Shown here: one piece after another, positions 52,803 to 62,097 of the stretch | Position numbering within the stretch: position 1 is the first letter of the stretch | Layout: each line of letters begins with the position of its first letter | From: Thermohalobaculum sediminis | GTDB lineage: Bacteria; Pseudomonadota; Alphaproteobacteria; Rhodobacterales; Rhodobacteraceae | DNA length: 64,000 nucleotides | Assembly: GCF_023487995.1 (NCBI RefSeq) | Contig: NZ_JAMFKN010000002.1 | Coordinates: forward strand, 434,001 to 498,000 | Direction of reading: 5' to 3' | Position numbers and translations under genes: made by a program | Notes under the pieces: model-generated | What the model was told of the DNA's origin: nothing | What the model saw: only the letters and a program-made list of their open reading frames with translations | Databases searched by the model: none

Positions 52803-53498
52803 TCAGAACCGCTCGACCCAAGGCCTCAATTCGACCTCCCACGCCCAGCAGCTTCGGTCCTGGTCGAGGAAATCGCAATAGCTCGCCGCGATCGCGTCGG
52901 GGTCCAGCATCGAGTCGGGCGCGTCCGCCGGTTCCTCGCGGCCCGGATTTCGGATCGCGCCGTCGATCACGAAATGGCCGATGTGGATGCCCTTGGGATG
53001 CAGCTCACGCGCCATCGACTGCGCCAGTCCCCTCAGCGCGAACTTGCCCATCGCGAATGGCGCCGACTGCGCATAGCCCTTCACGCCCGCCGAGGCGCCG
53101 GTGAAAAGCACGGCGCCGCGCCTCTCGGGCTCCATCCGGATCACCGCCTCGCGCGCGACGTAGAAGGCGCCGAGCGCGGTGACCGTCACCGCGTGAGCCA
53201 CCGCCGCGGGATCGAGCGAGGCGATCGGCCCGCGCAGCCGCGCCGAGGGGTTGTAGACCACCACGTCCGGCTCGCCCCCCGCATCCAGCGCCGCGAACAG
53301 CGCGGCGACCGAGGCGGCATCGGCCGCGTCGCAGGCATGGGCCGTCGCGCCAAGCTCGGCCGCCAGCGCCGCGAGCTTGCCCGCGCCCCGCGCCGTCAGG
53401 GTCACCTTCATGCCACGTCCCGCGAAGGCCCGCGCCAAGGAGGCCGAGAGCCCGGTTCCAACGCCCACGATCAGGGCATGACGATACGCCTGCCGCAT
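52803..53498 (-). CDS. SDR-fold protein lacking the catalytic tyrosine
   Basis: A 231-residue short-chain-dehydrogenase-fold protein. The cofactor loop is altered (VGVGTGLSASLA, residues 11-22) and the NAG motif is replaced by YNPSA (82-86). The Ser of FTGASAG (S136) and the Lys of FAMGK (K152) are kept, but the catalytic Tyr is Phe (F148). Oxidoreductase activity may therefore be lost or changed, and a binding or regulatory role is possible. The ATG at 53498 has GGGGAGG upstream. It is divergent from a canonical SDR gene, sharing a 74-bp promoter region. Confidence 0.8.
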   Translation of the reverse strand: MRQAYRHALIVGVGTGLSASLARAFAGRGMKVTLTARGAGKLAALAAELGATAHACDAADAASVAALFAALDAGGEPDVVVYNPSARLRGPIASLDPAAVAHAVTVTALGAFYVAREAVIRMEPERRGAVLFTGASAGVKGYAQSAPFAMGKFALRGLAQSMARELHPKGIHIGHFVIDGAIRNPGREEPADAPDSMLDPDAIAASYCDFLDQDRSCWAWEVELRPWVERF

Positions 53499-53572
53499 TG
53501 CTCGACCTCCCCGTGACGGTTGGCGCGGCGCCATCCCGCGCCATAGACTGGTCCGACTCTAGGGAGGCGGCG

Positions 53573-54271
53573 ATGCAAAGAACACTGCTGATCACCGGCG
53601 CGAGCCGAGGAATCGGGCTCGCGATGGTCCGCGCGGCCGCGGGGCGCGGCGACCGCGTGATCGCCTGCGTCCGCGACCCCGGCTCGGCGGCGGACCTCGC
53701 CGCGGCGGCACGAGGCGCCGCGCCGGGTGCGATCGCGATCCGCGCGGCCGATGTGACGGACCCCGCGAGCCTCGCCGCCGCCGCGTTGGCCGAGCAGGGC
53801 GCGATCGACGTCGTCGTGTGCAATGCCGGCGTCTACCGCGCCCGCGGCGGGATCGAGGCGCCCGGCTACACCGCCGACGCCTGGGCCGAGACGATGATGA
53901 CCAACGTGGCGGGCGTGTTCTTCACCGTTCGCGCGTTCCTGCCGCATCTCGAGCGCGCGCCGAACCCGAAAATCGCCATCATCTCGTCGGTGATGGCCTC
54001 AAGCGCCAAGGCGCCGGGCGGCAGCTACATCTATCGCGCCTCGAAGGCGGCGGCCACGAACCTTGCGCGCAACCTCGCCACCGATCTCGGCCCGCGGGGA
54101 ATCGCGGTCGGCGCCTACCATCCCGGCTGGGTGCGCACCGACATGGGCGGCACGGGCGCCGAGCTCGACGCTGCGACCTCGGCCGCGGGGCTTCTCGCGC
54201 GCTTCGAGACGCTCGACCTCGACACGACAGGCGTGTTCGAGGACTACCGCGGCACGCCGATCCCGTATTGA
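53573..54271 (+). CDS. SDR-family NAD(P)-dependent oxidoreductase
   Basis: A 232-residue classical short-chain dehydrogenase with TGASRGIGLAMV (residues 8-19), CNAGVY (about 83-88), the Ser of IISSVMASS and the YRASK motif (Y and K of the active site), followed by YHPGWVRTDMGG. AGGGAGG lies five bases before the ATG at 53573. It is divergent from an SDR-fold protein that lacks the catalytic Tyr, so the pair may form a catalytic/non-catalytic partnership. Substrate is unknown. Confidence 0.87.
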   Translation: MQRTLLITGASRGIGLAMVRAAAGRGDRVIACVRDPGSAADLAAAARGAAPGAIAIRAADVTDPASLAAAALAEQGAIDVVVCNAGVYRARGGIEAPGYTADAWAETMMTNVAGVFFTVRAFLPHLERAPNPKIAIISSVMASSAKAPGGSYIYRASKAAATNLARNLATDLGPRGIAVGAYHPGWVRTDMGGTGAELDAATSAAGLLARFETLDLDTTGVFEDYRGTPIPY

Positions 54272-54282
54272 TCCGCGGCCGC

Positions 54283-54552
54283 TCAGCCACAGTCGTCGGC
54301 GAACAGGAACGCCGCCTCGGGCGCGGCCGGCACCTCGATCGGGGGCTCGCCCTCGATGCCGGGCGGCTGCCACCCGCCGAGGCTCGGGCCGGTCACCGTG
54401 ACGCCGTCGGGACCCTCGTCGGCCACGAGGATTCCGATCTCGATGAAGTCGAACCTGTCCGGCCCCTGCCCGGGGCGATCGGCCGGCCCGGTCCCCGCTG
54501 CACGGTCGTTGACCTCGGCCCTAATGATGAGTTCCTTGATCTCGATCGGCAT
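54283..54552 (-). CDS. DUF5908-like small protein
   Basis: An 89-residue acidic protein starting MPIEIKELIIRAEVNDRAA, which resembles the N-terminus of DUF5908 proteins found in contractile tail-like particles. The rest is an unrelated acidic, Gly/Pro-rich stretch (FDFIEIGILVADEG, VTGPSLGGWQPPG, FLFADDCG). GGGAGG lies about six bases before the ATG at 54552. No tail, baseplate or sheath gene is nearby, so it is either an orphan remnant or a protein with a different role. Convergent with the SDR gene. Confidence 0.55.
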   Translation of the reverse strand: MPIEIKELIIRAEVNDRAAGTGPADRPGQGPDRFDFIEIGILVADEGPDGVTVTGPSLGGWQPPGIEGEPPIEVPAAPEAAFLFADDCG

Positions 54553-54620
54553 CTCCGCCTCCCGGTGCTGACGCGAGAGACAGTTTGCGCGCACGCAGTG
54601 CGCGATGCCAGTGGCAATCG

Positions 54621-55400
54621 TCACAACCCTTGCGAGATCGCGCCCGTCACCTCGTCGAGCGTCGCACCAAGGATCGCCAGTTCGCGCGGGCCCGAGAAGC
54701 GGTGATCCGCCCCCTTGACCAGCGTGAGCCGCGCGTCCGGGCAATCGACGTGGCCGAGCAGTCGCAGCGCCACCTCGGGCGGCACGTCGGTGTCGGCGGT
54801 GCCCTGCAGCAGCCGCACCGGGAAGGGCAGCGGCAGGGGGTCGCGCAGCACGAGGTTGTTCCGCCCCTCCTCGATCAGCCGGCGGGTGATGACATAGGGC
54901 TCGTCCGAATAATCCGAGGGCAGTTCCACCCGGCCGTCACGCAGCAGCGCCGCGCGCGCCTCCGTGTCGAAGCCCGCCCACATCGAGTCCTCGGTGAAGT
55001 CCGGCGCCGCGGCGATCCCGACCAGCGCCGCCACCCGCCCCGGCATCCGCCGGGCGAGCAGGAGCGCGATCCAGCCGCCCATCGACGAGCCCACCAGGAT
55101 CTGCGGGCCTTCCGTCAGTCGGGTCACCGCCTCGGCCGCATCGTCCGCCCAGTCGCCGATCGCGCCGTCAAGGAACCCGCCCGAGCTTGCCCCATGCCCG
55201 CGATAGTCGAAGCGCAGGAAGGCCCGGCCACGCTCGCGCGCCCAGTCCTCGAGCCAAACCGCCTTGGTCCCCGTCATGTCCGACCGGAAGCCGCCAAGGA
55301 AAACCACGCCCGGCGCCGCTTTGCCGTCGCCTCGGGCCGCGGTCCTGTGATAAGCGAGCCTTCGGTCTGGTGAGATCTCGAGCAGGTCCGGAGCGTTCAT
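54621..55400 (-). CDS. Alpha/beta hydrolase (serine aminopeptidase S33-like)
   Basis: A 259-residue alpha/beta hydrolase. It has the oxyanion segment FLGGFRSDMTGTKA (about residues 34-47), FDYRGHGASSGGFLDG, the nucleophile elbow VGSSMGGWIAL (Ser about 105), the acid in LQGTADTDVPPE and the His in KGADHRFSGPREL. The set is complete, so it is likely an active esterase or thioesterase in the cytoplasm. Its ATG (55400-55398) and the ATG of the divergent GT4 gene (55399-55401) overlap within one CATG. Confidence 0.85.
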   Translation of the reverse strand: MNAPDLLEISPDRRLAYHRTAARGDGKAAPGVVFLGGFRSDMTGTKAVWLEDWARERGRAFLRFDYRGHGASSGGFLDGAIGDWADDAAEAVTRLTEGPQILVGSSMGGWIALLLARRMPGRVAALVGIAAAPDFTEDSMWAGFDTEARAALLRDGRVELPSDYSDEPYVITRRLIEEGRNNLVLRDPLPLPFPVRLLQGTADTDVPPEVALRLLGHVDCPDARLTLVKGADHRFSGPRELAILGATLDEVTGAISQGL

Positions 55401-56679
55401 GTCCGCGTCGTCCTCCATCGTCGGCAGCACTGCCGGGGACACTACACGCGAGCGCCCGCACGCGACAGGGGCCGCCATCCCGGCCGAGGCCGGCGCCCGA
55501 AAAGGGCCGACGCACCATCCGCACCCGCTCACGATCCTGCAGGTCGTCCCCCGCCTCGGCATCGGTGGGGTCGAGCGCGGCACCGTCGAGATCGCCGAGG
55601 CCATCGTGCAGGCGGGCGGGCGGGCGATCATCGCGACCGAAGGCGGCCAGCTCGCGCAGAAGGCCCTGCGCGCGGGCGCCGAGATCGTGGTGATGAACGC
55701 CGCCACCAAGAACCCGCTCAACATCTGGCAGAATGCGGGCGTGCTCGAGCGCCTGATCCGGGCCGAGGGGATCGACCTCGTGCACGCCCGCTCGCGCGCG
55801 CCCGCATGGTCGGCGAGATGGGCGGCGGAACGCTGCCGCGTTCCCTTCGTCACGACCTATCACGGCGCCTACAGCGAGGGCTTTCCGCTAAAGCGCTTCT
55901 ACAACTCGGTCATGGCGAAGGGCCGTCCGGTGATCGCGATCTCGGAGTTCATCCGCGACCTCGTGATCGCGCGCCACCATGTCGATCCCGCCGACATCGT
56001 GGTGATCCCGCGCGGGGCGGATACGGCGGTATTCTCCGAGGACATGGTCTCGAACGAGCGCGCGGCCTCGCTCGCCGACGCCTGGGGGCTTCTGGACGAC
56101 ACGCGGCCCATCGTCATGCTGCCGGGGCGGCTCACGCGCTGGAAGGGGGCCGAGACGGTGATCGACGCCGCCGCCATCCTTCATGAGCGCCACGGCATAG
56201 CCGATTTCCTCGTGCTGATCGTCGGCGACGACGGTGGCTCGGGCTTCGAGGTCAAGCTGCGCCGCCGGATCGAGAAATGCGGCGTCGGCGATTTCGTCTA
56301 TCTGACCGGCGCCACCTCGGACATGGCGGCGGCGATGAAGCTCGCCTCGGTCGTCGTTTCGGCCTCGATCGAGCCCGAAGCCTTCGGCCGCGTCGCGGTC
56401 GAGGCGCAGGCGATGAGCCGCCCCGTGATCGCCACCGACCATGGCGGCGCGCGCGAGACTGTGGTGCATGGCGAGACCGGCTGGCTCTACCCCCCCGGCG
56501 ACGCGGCGGCGCTGGCGGCGGCAATCGACGCGGCGCTGGCGCTCGACCCCTCGGCGCGCGCGCATATGGGCATGCAGGCCAAGGCGCGCATCCATGCCCG
56601 CTTCACCATCGCCGCGATGCGCCGCGCGACACTGAGCGTCTACGAACGCGCGACTGGGCGGCTGTTCAGCGAGGCGTGA
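55399..56679 (+). CDS. GT4-family glycosyltransferase
   Basis: A 426-residue GT-B glycosyltransferase. After a poorly conserved N-terminal extension (about residues 1-43) comes the first Rossmann domain, ILQVVPRLGIGGVERGTVEI. The C-terminal donor domain has LPGRLTRWKGAETVIDAA (about 237-254) and the EX7E-type segment SIEPEAFGRVAVEAQAMSRPVIAT. The donor sugar and acceptor are unknown; an LPS-core or envelope-glycan role is typical. GGAG lies five bases before the ATG. It is divergent from an alpha/beta hydrolase with which its start codon overlaps. Confidence 0.87.
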   Translation: MSASSSIVGSTAGDTTRERPHATGAAIPAEAGARKGPTHHPHPLTILQVVPRLGIGGVERGTVEIAEAIVQAGGRAIIATEGGQLAQKALRAGAEIVVMNAATKNPLNIWQNAGVLERLIRAEGIDLVHARSRAPAWSARWAAERCRVPFVTTYHGAYSEGFPLKRFYNSVMAKGRPVIAISEFIRDLVIARHHVDPADIVVIPRGADTAVFSEDMVSNERAASLADAWGLLDDTRPIVMLPGRLTRWKGAETVIDAAAILHERHGIADFLVLIVGDDGGSGFEVKLRRRIEKCGVGDFVYLTGATSDMAAAMKLASVVVSASIEPEAFGRVAVEAQAMSRPVIATDHGGARETVVHGETGWLYPPGDAAALAAAIDAALALDPSARAHMGMQAKARIHARFTIAAMRRATLSVYERATGRLFSEA

Positions 56680-56807
56680 CGCCCGCCGGGCCGCGACACC
56701 GGGCGCCAGCCCCCGGCGCTTGACTTCCTCGGCCCCCCTAAACGATTGTGCGCGCGATTTCCGGGACCCCTCCGCTGGGGTCCGCCCACCCATCACGGGG
56801 AAGACCG

Positions 56808-58796
56808 ATGAGCGATCTCGCCGAGGCCCGCATCACGATCACGCTGCCGGACGGGGCGACCCGGACATACGGCACCGGCGTGACGGGCTCGCAGGTCGCG
56901 GCCGACATCTCGAAATCGCTGGGGAAGGCTGCGCTTGCCTGCCGCATCGACGGCGCGCTCGCGGACCTGTCGCGGCCGATCGAGCATGATGCCGCGCTCG
57001 CCATCGTCACCGCGAAGGACGAGGCGGACGCGCTCGAGCTGATCCGCCACGACTGCGCCCACATCATGGCCCGCGCGGTGCAGGAGCTGTGGCCCGCGAC
57101 GCGCGTCACCATCGGCCCGGTGATCGAGAACGGCTTCTACTACGACTTCGACCGCGACGAGCCGTTCACCGAGGACGATCTCGCCGCCATCGAGAAGCGG
57201 ATGCGCCAGATCATCGAGGCGCGCGATCCCGTGCGCACCGAGGTCTGGACCCGCGCCGACGCCATCGCCCATTACGAGCGCACGGGCGAGCCCTTCAAGG
57301 TCGAGCTGGTCGAGGCGATCCCCGAGGGCCAGCCGATCCGCATGTACTGGCACGGGCACTGGCAGGACCTCTGCCGCGGGCCCCACCTCGTCCACACCGG
57401 GCAGGTGCCGGCCGACGCCTTCAAGCTGATGTCGGTCGCGGGCGCCTACTGGCGCGGCGATTCCAGCCGCAAGCAGCTCCAGCGCATCTATGGCACGGCC
57501 TTCCGCAGCAAGGCCGATCTCGACGCCTACCTGAAGATGCTCGAGGAGGCGCAGCGCCGCGATCACCGCCGCATCGGCAAGCAGATGGACCTGTTCCATT
57601 TGCAGGAGGAAGCGCCGGGCATGGTGTTCTGGCACCCCAACGGCTGGGCGGTCTACCGCGTGCTCGAGGACTACATGCGCCGCCGCCTCACCGCCGCGGG
57701 CTACAAGGAGATCAAGACCCCCCAGGTCGTCGACCGCAAGCTGTGGGAGGCCTCGGGCCACTGGGACAAGTATCGCGAGAACATGTTCCTGGCCTACGTC
57801 GAGGAGGAGCACGCGAAGGAGAAGCGCATCAATGCGCTGAAGCCGATGAACTGCCCCTGCCATGTGCAGGTCTACAACCACTCGCTGCGGTCGTATCGCG
57901 ATCTGCCCCTGCGCCTTGCCGAGTTCGGCTCGTGCCACCGCTACGAGCCCTCAGGCTCGATGCATGGCCTGATGCGGGTGCGCGGCTTCACGCAGGACGA
58001 CGCGCACATCTTCTGCACCGAGGACCAGATCGAGGACGAGACGGCGCGCTTCATCGAGCTCCTCGGCTCGATCTATGCCGATCTCGGCTTCGAGCGCTTC
58101 GACATCAAGTTCTCGACCCGCCCCGAGCAGCGCGTGGGCAGTGACGAGATCTGGGACAAGGCGGAGGCGGCGCTCGAGGCCGCGGTGCGCAAGGTCACCA
58201 ACGATTACAAGGTCGATCCCGGCGAGGGCGCGTTCTACGGGCCGAAGCTCGATTTCAAGCTGACCGACGCGATCGGCCGCGAATGGCAGTGCGGCACGCT
58301 GCAGGCCGACTTCAACCTGCCCCAGCGGCTCGATGCCGAGTACGTGGACGCCGATGGCGAGAAGAAGCGGCCCGTGATGATGCACCGCGCCATCCTGGGC
58401 AGCTTCGAGCGGTTCTTGGGCATCGTCATCGAGAACTGCGCCGGCCGTTTCCCGCTGTGGCTCGCCCCCGTGCAGGTGGTGGTCGCGACCATCGTGTCCG
58501 ACGCCGACGGCTATGCCGAGCGCGTGGCACGCGATCTGCGCGCCAAGGGGCTCAGGGTCGAGACCGACACCCGCAACGAGAAGATCAACTACAAGGTCCG
58601 CGAACACTCGGTCGCCGGCGTCCCCGTCATCCTCGCCCTCGGCCGGCAGGAGGTCGAGGCCGAGACCGTCTCGCTCCGCCGCCTCGGCGAGCAGGGGCAG
58701 AAGGTGATGGGGCTGGCCGAGGCCATCGCGGCCATCGCGGCCGAGGCGGCGGCGCCGGATCTGAGACGCGTCGCGGACGACGGAATCGGGGCCTGA
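56808..58796 (+). CDS. thrS: Threonyl-tRNA synthetase
   Basis: A 662-residue ThrRS of standard bacterial length. It has the N-terminal TGS domain (about residues 5-65, [13 protein letters not shown]) and the editing domain with [16 protein letters not shown] and the later [10 protein letters not shown] segment. The class II catalytic core has [20 protein letters not shown] with the zinc Cys, [25 protein letters not shown], and [14 protein letters not shown] (motif 3). The anticodon-binding domain is at the C-terminus. GGGGAAG lies just before the ATG at 56808. No T-box-like leader was seen. Confidence 0.96.
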   Translation: MSDLAEARITITLPDGATRTYGTGVTGSQVAADISKSLGKAALACRIDGALADLSRPIEHDAALAIVTAKDEADALELIRHDCAHIMARAVQELWPATRVTIGPVIENGFYYDFDRDEPFTEDDLAAIEKRMRQIIEARDPVRTEVWTRADAIAHYERTGEPFKVELVEAIPEGQPIRMYWHGHWQDLCRGPHLVHTGQVPADAFKLMSVAGAYWRGDSSRKQLQRIYGTAFRSKADLDAYLKMLEEAQRRDHRRIGKQMDLFHLQEEAPGMVFWHPNGWAVYRVLEDYMRRRLTAAGYKEIKTPQVVDRKLWEASGHWDKYRENMFLAYVEEEHAKEKRINALKPMNCPCHVQVYNHSLRSYRDLPLRLAEFGSCHRYEPSGSMHGLMRVRGFTQDDAHIFCTEDQIEDETARFIELLGSIYADLGFERFDIKFSTRPEQRVGSDEIWDKAEAALEAAVRKVTNDYKVDPGEGAFYGPKLDFKLTDAIGREWQCGTLQADFNLPQRLDAEYVDADGEKKRPVMMHRAILGSFERFLGIVIENCAGRFPLWLAPVQVVVATIVSDADGYAERVARDLRAKGLRVETDTRNEKINYKVREHSVAGVPVILALGRQEVEAETVSLRRLGEQGQKVMGLAEAIAAIAAEAAAPDLRRVADDGIGA

Positions 58797-58849
58797 TCAG
58801 GGCACTCTGTCCGTTCGTCGAGGGCGCCCTCGGCCGCTGCGAGTGGGCC

Positions 58850-58912
58850 GGGTCCCGGGCTTGACCCGGGGCCTCGCTAGATCGGACTCGCCCTTGAGGC
58901 CGGCCCCGACCC
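58850..58912. repeat. GC-rich palindromic repeat copy
   Basis: GGGTCCCGGGCTTGACCCGG followed by GGCCTCGC (58850-58879) and a partial inverted copy (58893-58912) lie in the 210-bp gap between thrS and the convergent exported-protein gene. Same family as 4255 and 33161. Confidence 0.5.
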
Positions 58913-59006
58913 CGAGGCACGTGCGGGGCATTCCCGGCGGCACCATACGTTTATCCCAACCCGAGATTCGTGGGTGCGGGCACACGACCCTCACCCGAAC
59001 GCGCCC

Positions 59007-59561
59007 TTACTCGCCCCGCCGGAACGGGCTCACGCTCCGCAGCGCTCCCTCGGACCAGACCAGCGCCTCGTAGCACCAGCGCAGGTTGCTGCCGCCACAT
59101 TCATGGCCATGCACGGCCGTCAGAAGGATCTTGCGGTCGTGCCAGTCGATGACGCGCCAGTCCTTGACCAGAAGCTGCGTCGCCGTGCCCTCGGCGATCA
59201 CCGTCAGCCCGCAACCACCCGTGCCGCACCAGAGCGACGCGGCCGACGAGCAGCGGAACGTGCCCTCGTCGATGATCTCATCCGGGATGGCGTCCCCCGT
59301 GAGATCGACTTCGGTGATGGCGGCCCCGTCGGTCGAGAAGACGCCGCCATCTAGGCCCTCGCAGTCGGCGCTGGCCTCTGCGAGCCTCGCCTCCGCAAGG
59401 TCCGACGCGGCATTGCCGGGCGCGGCCGCGCCAAGGCAAAGGGCGGCCAGCAGGACGACCAGCAAACCACCCGGCTGCAATGCAGCGCTGCGAGCCCGGA
59501 TGCGTGTTGAGAAGATCAATGAAACCCTCCGCCTGATGTCGCCTGCAAGCGTGAAATCCAC
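59007..59561 (-). CDS. Exported Cys-rich protein of unknown function
   Basis: A 184-residue protein with a hydrophobic export segment (about residues 32-48, GLLVVLLAALCLGAAA) after a basic N-terminus, and a mature part of about 130 residues. The body has a VFSTDGAAITEVDLTGDAIPDEIIDEGTF stretch resembling repeat-like FG-GAP/acid-rich segments, and paired cysteines (FRCSSAASLWCGTGGCG, then GHECGGSNLRWCYE), probably forming disulfides in the periplasm. No family is recognised. The start is the only ATG available upstream. Confidence 0.65.
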   Translation of the reverse strand: MDFTLAGDIRRRVSLIFSTRIRARSAALQPGGLLVVLLAALCLGAAAPGNAASDLAEARLAEASADCEGLDGGVFSTDGAAITEVDLTGDAIPDEIIDEGTFRCSSAASLWCGTGGCGLTVIAEGTATQLLVKDWRVIDWHDRKILLTAVHGHECGGSNLRWCYEALVWSEGALRSVSPFRRGE

Positions 59562-59584
59562 CGCGCCGTTCGCAGCAGGACCGC

Positions 59585-60388
59585 TCAGTCCTCGACCAGC
59601 CGCCGGTAGAGATGCCAGCTCGCATGTCCCAGCACCGGCAGCGCGACGATCAGCCCGAGGAAGCCCGGCAGCGATGCCGCCGCCAGCACGGCCCCGATGA
59701 ACACCCCCCAGCCCAGCATCACGACCGGGCTTGCCAGCACCGTCTTGAAGCTCGTCACAATCGCCGTGATCACGTCGGCGTCGCGGTCCAGCAGAAACGG
59801 GAAGGCCACCACCGAGATCGCGAAAGCCACCGCCGCGAAAAAGGCGCCGAAAGCGTGGCCCACGATCAGGAAGCTGATGCCGTGCGAGGTGGTCAGGAAC
59901 TGCCCCATCAACTCGACGAAGCGGTCGGGCTGGGCGCTGAAATGCAGCGCGAACAGCATCACACCGATCCGGCTCCAGACCGCCAGCCAGAACATCAGCA
60001 CGAAGCCCAGGAACATGATCTGCCGCCGGGCGGTGGCGCGCACCATCGCGGCCGCGTCCGAGACCCGGAACGGCAGCCCGTATTCGCGCCGGCGCGAGAT
60101 CTCGTAGAGGATGGTCGCGAAGAACGGCCCGACCAGCGCGAAGCCCGCGATGACGGGGAAGGTGAGGCCGCGGTAGTCGCGCGCCTCGATCACCGCGATC
60201 AGCAGCCAGCCGCCCAGCGCGTAGATTGCGCCGACCATGATGCCCAGCCAGGGTGCGGCGCGGAAATCCGCCCAGCCGGCCGCCAGCGCGGCCCTAAGAT
60301 CGTCGGGGCTCGCGCGCCGCACCGGGGGAACCCCCCGCGCCTCGCGCCACGGCCCCCGGTCCCGGTCGAGTGCTCCGCTCGCCGCCAT
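59585..60388 (-). CDS. DUF2189-family membrane protein
   Basis: A 267-residue inner-membrane protein with about six hydrophobic segments and the DUF2189 pattern: DDLRAALAAGWADFRAAPWLGIMVGAIYALGG (about residues 28-59), GFALVGPFFATILYEISRRRE and AFAISVVAFPFLLDRDADVITAIVTSF, followed by LPVLGHASWHLYRRLVE. The family is of unknown function and is sometimes found near oxidase or stress genes. The ATG at 60388 is the last good start; the frame extends further upstream without family similarity. Confidence 0.82.
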   Translation of the reverse strand: MAASGALDRDRGPWREARGVPPVRRASPDDLRAALAAGWADFRAAPWLGIMVGAIYALGGWLLIAVIEARDYRGLTFPVIAGFALVGPFFATILYEISRRREYGLPFRVSDAAAMVRATARRQIMFLGFVLMFWLAVWSRIGVMLFALHFSAQPDRFVELMGQFLTTSHGISFLIVGHAFGAFFAAVAFAISVVAFPFLLDRDADVITAIVTSFKTVLASPVVMLGWGVFIGAVLAAASLPGFLGLIVALPVLGHASWHLYRRLVED

Positions 60389-60583
60389 GTCCCGTCCTCC
60401 CCAGCGGCGCGGCGTCGGCCCGCGGCTCCGTGCCGGACTGCGCCTGCGCTCTGTATCAGGATAGCCGCGGGGCGGGGCCGCCCGCAATCCGGTCACATCG
60501 GCGCCAGCGGTGCTGGTCTCGCGGAAGCGCGTGCTATGTTCTGGTCTGAACCCCTGCCCCGCACCGTCGCAGGAGACACGCGC

Positions 60584-61402
60584 ATGACCGTCGTCCCAAG
60601 GTTCCTCGCCGCCGCCATCGCGGCCGCAGCCGCCCTCGTGCCCGCCGCCGCGCTCGCCTCGATCTGCCATGCCTTCGTCGAGGGCGTGCCCGGGGTGCGG
60701 GTGGCCAGCCTCGGCCCGGTTGCCGCCGCGGCCGAGGAGGTGACGATCACCTATATCGGGCATTCCACCTACCGCATCGACACCGCCGGCGACGTGGTCA
60801 TCGCGACCGACTATTTCGGCCGCCACGGCGACGGCCCGCCCCCCGACGTCGTGACCATGAACCAGGCGCACGAGACGCATTTCACGGATTATCCCAGCCC
60901 CGCGATCCGCCACGTGCTGCGCGGCTGGGACCCGCTCGGCGACGGCCCGGCCGAGCATCTGGTCGAGGAAGGCGACGTCGTGATCCGCAACGTCACAACC
61001 GATATCCGCGGCTGGGGCGAGCGCGGGCGCGACGGCAACTCGATCTTCGTCTTCGAGGTGGCGAACATCTGCATCGGGCATCTGGGGCATCTGCACCACC
61101 GTCTCGACGAGTCGCACTATGCCATGCTGGGCCAGCTCGACGTGGTGATGGCGCCGGTGGACGGGACCTACACGCTGGACCTGCCCGGCATGATCGAGGT
61201 GCTCAAGCGCCTCAAGGCCCGCGTCGTCCTGCCGATGCACGCCTTCGGCGGCGCGAGCCTGCGGATCTTCCTCGATGGCATGTCGGACGAGTTCGCGATC
61301 CGCCAGATCGGCGGGCCCTCGCTCACCGTGTCGCTCGACACACTGCCGGCCGAGCCCACGGTCATGGTGCCATCGAACATCGCCTGGGGCTTCTTCGACT
61401 GA
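60584..61402 (+). CDS. Exported MBL-fold metallohydrolase (UlaG-like)
   Basis: A 272-residue protein with a signal peptide (about residues 1-25, RFLAAAIAAAAALVPAAALA) and an MBL fold. The fold's usual HxHxDH site is modified: TYIGHSTYRIDTAGDVVIATDYF, then MNQAHETHFTDY, GHLGHLHH and the late PMHAFGG segment supply His/Asp ligands. This resembles UlaG-like lactonases and other MBL proteins, but here in the periplasm. AGGAGA lies seven bases before the ATG at 60584. Substrate is not known. Confidence 0.8.
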   Translation: MTVVPRFLAAAIAAAAALVPAAALASICHAFVEGVPGVRVASLGPVAAAAEEVTITYIGHSTYRIDTAGDVVIATDYFGRHGDGPPPDVVTMNQAHETHFTDYPSPAIRHVLRGWDPLGDGPAEHLVEEGDVVIRNVTTDIRGWGERGRDGNSIFVFEVANICIGHLGHLHHRLDESHYAMLGQLDVVMAPVDGTYTLDLPGMIEVLKRLKARVVLPMHAFGGASLRIFLDGMSDEFAIRQIGGPSLTVSLDTLPAEPTVMVPSNIAWGFFD

Positions 61403-61520
61403 CGCACGGCCTTTCCGCGCCCGGCGCGGCGTTGTATAACGCGCGAATGCGCGGCTCGCCCGACCCGGGTGGCCGGGCTTTGCTGTCGGCCGGCGCCGAC
61501 GATGCCGAGGAGAGTGAGCA

Positions 61521-62066
61521 ATAGCCAGACGTCCGCACAATGCGCCCCCGACCCGCGAGACGGGTCCGCGCATCAACCGCATGATCCGCAATCCCGAAAT
61601 CCGCCTGATCGACCACGAAGGCAACAATGTCGGCCTCGTCAGCCCGTCGCGGGCGATCGAGATGGCGCAGGAAGTCGGGCTCGACCTGGTCGAGATCTCG
61701 CCGAACGCGACCCCGCCCGTCTGCAAGATCATGGACTTCGGCAAGTTCAAGTACGAACAGCAGAAGAAGGCCGCCGAAGCCCGCAAGAAGCAGAAGATCA
61801 TCGAGATCAAGGAAGTGAAGTTCCGCCCGAACATCGACACCCACGACTACGAGGTGAAGATGCGTTCGGTGCAGAAGTTCCTCGGCGAAGGCGACAAGGT
61901 CAAGATCACGCTGCGATTCCGCGGCCGCGAGATGGCGCATCAGGAGATCGGGCGCGACCTTCTCCAGAAGATCGCCGAGGATGTGACCGACATCGGCAAG
62001 GTCGAATCTTTCCCCAAGCTGGAAGGCCGGCAGATGACCATGGTCATCGCGGCGGCGAAGAGCTGA
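61521..62066 (+). CDS. infC: Translation initiation factor IF-3 with an AUA start
   Basis: A 181-residue IF-3. The first in-frame ATG (61581) is too late: the conserved N-terminus [20 protein letters not shown] runs 20 codons further upstream and begins with ATA at 61521, preceded by AGGAGA with good spacing. infC genes are known to use rare start codons (AUU in E. coli) so that IF-3 limits its own translation, and AUA here fits that autoregulation. The N-terminal domain ([16 protein letters not shown]) and the C-terminal IF3-C domain ([32 protein letters not shown]) are complete. Confidence 0.93.
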   Translation: MARRPHNAPPTRETGPRINRMIRNPEIRLIDHEGNNVGLVSPSRAIEMAQEVGLDLVEISPNATPPVCKIMDFGKFKYEQQKKAAEARKKQKIIEIKEVKFRPNIDTHDYEVKMRSVQKFLGEGDKVKITLRFRGREMAHQEIGRDLLQKIAEDVTDIGKVESFPKLEGRQMTMVIAAAKS

Positions 62067-62097
62067 CCCGCTCCGCGCGGGGCAGCACGGAGCCGGC

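Noticed and set aside
59585-61840. 751-residue minus-strand open frame covering DUF2189 and more
   Set aside because: Only the part from 60388 to 59585 is a family-like membrane protein; the rest is the shadow of the MBL-fold gene on the plus strand.
61581-62066. Shortened infC starting at the ATG at 61581
   Set aside because: Twenty conserved IF-3 codons and the ribosome binding site lie upstream, with ATA as the start.
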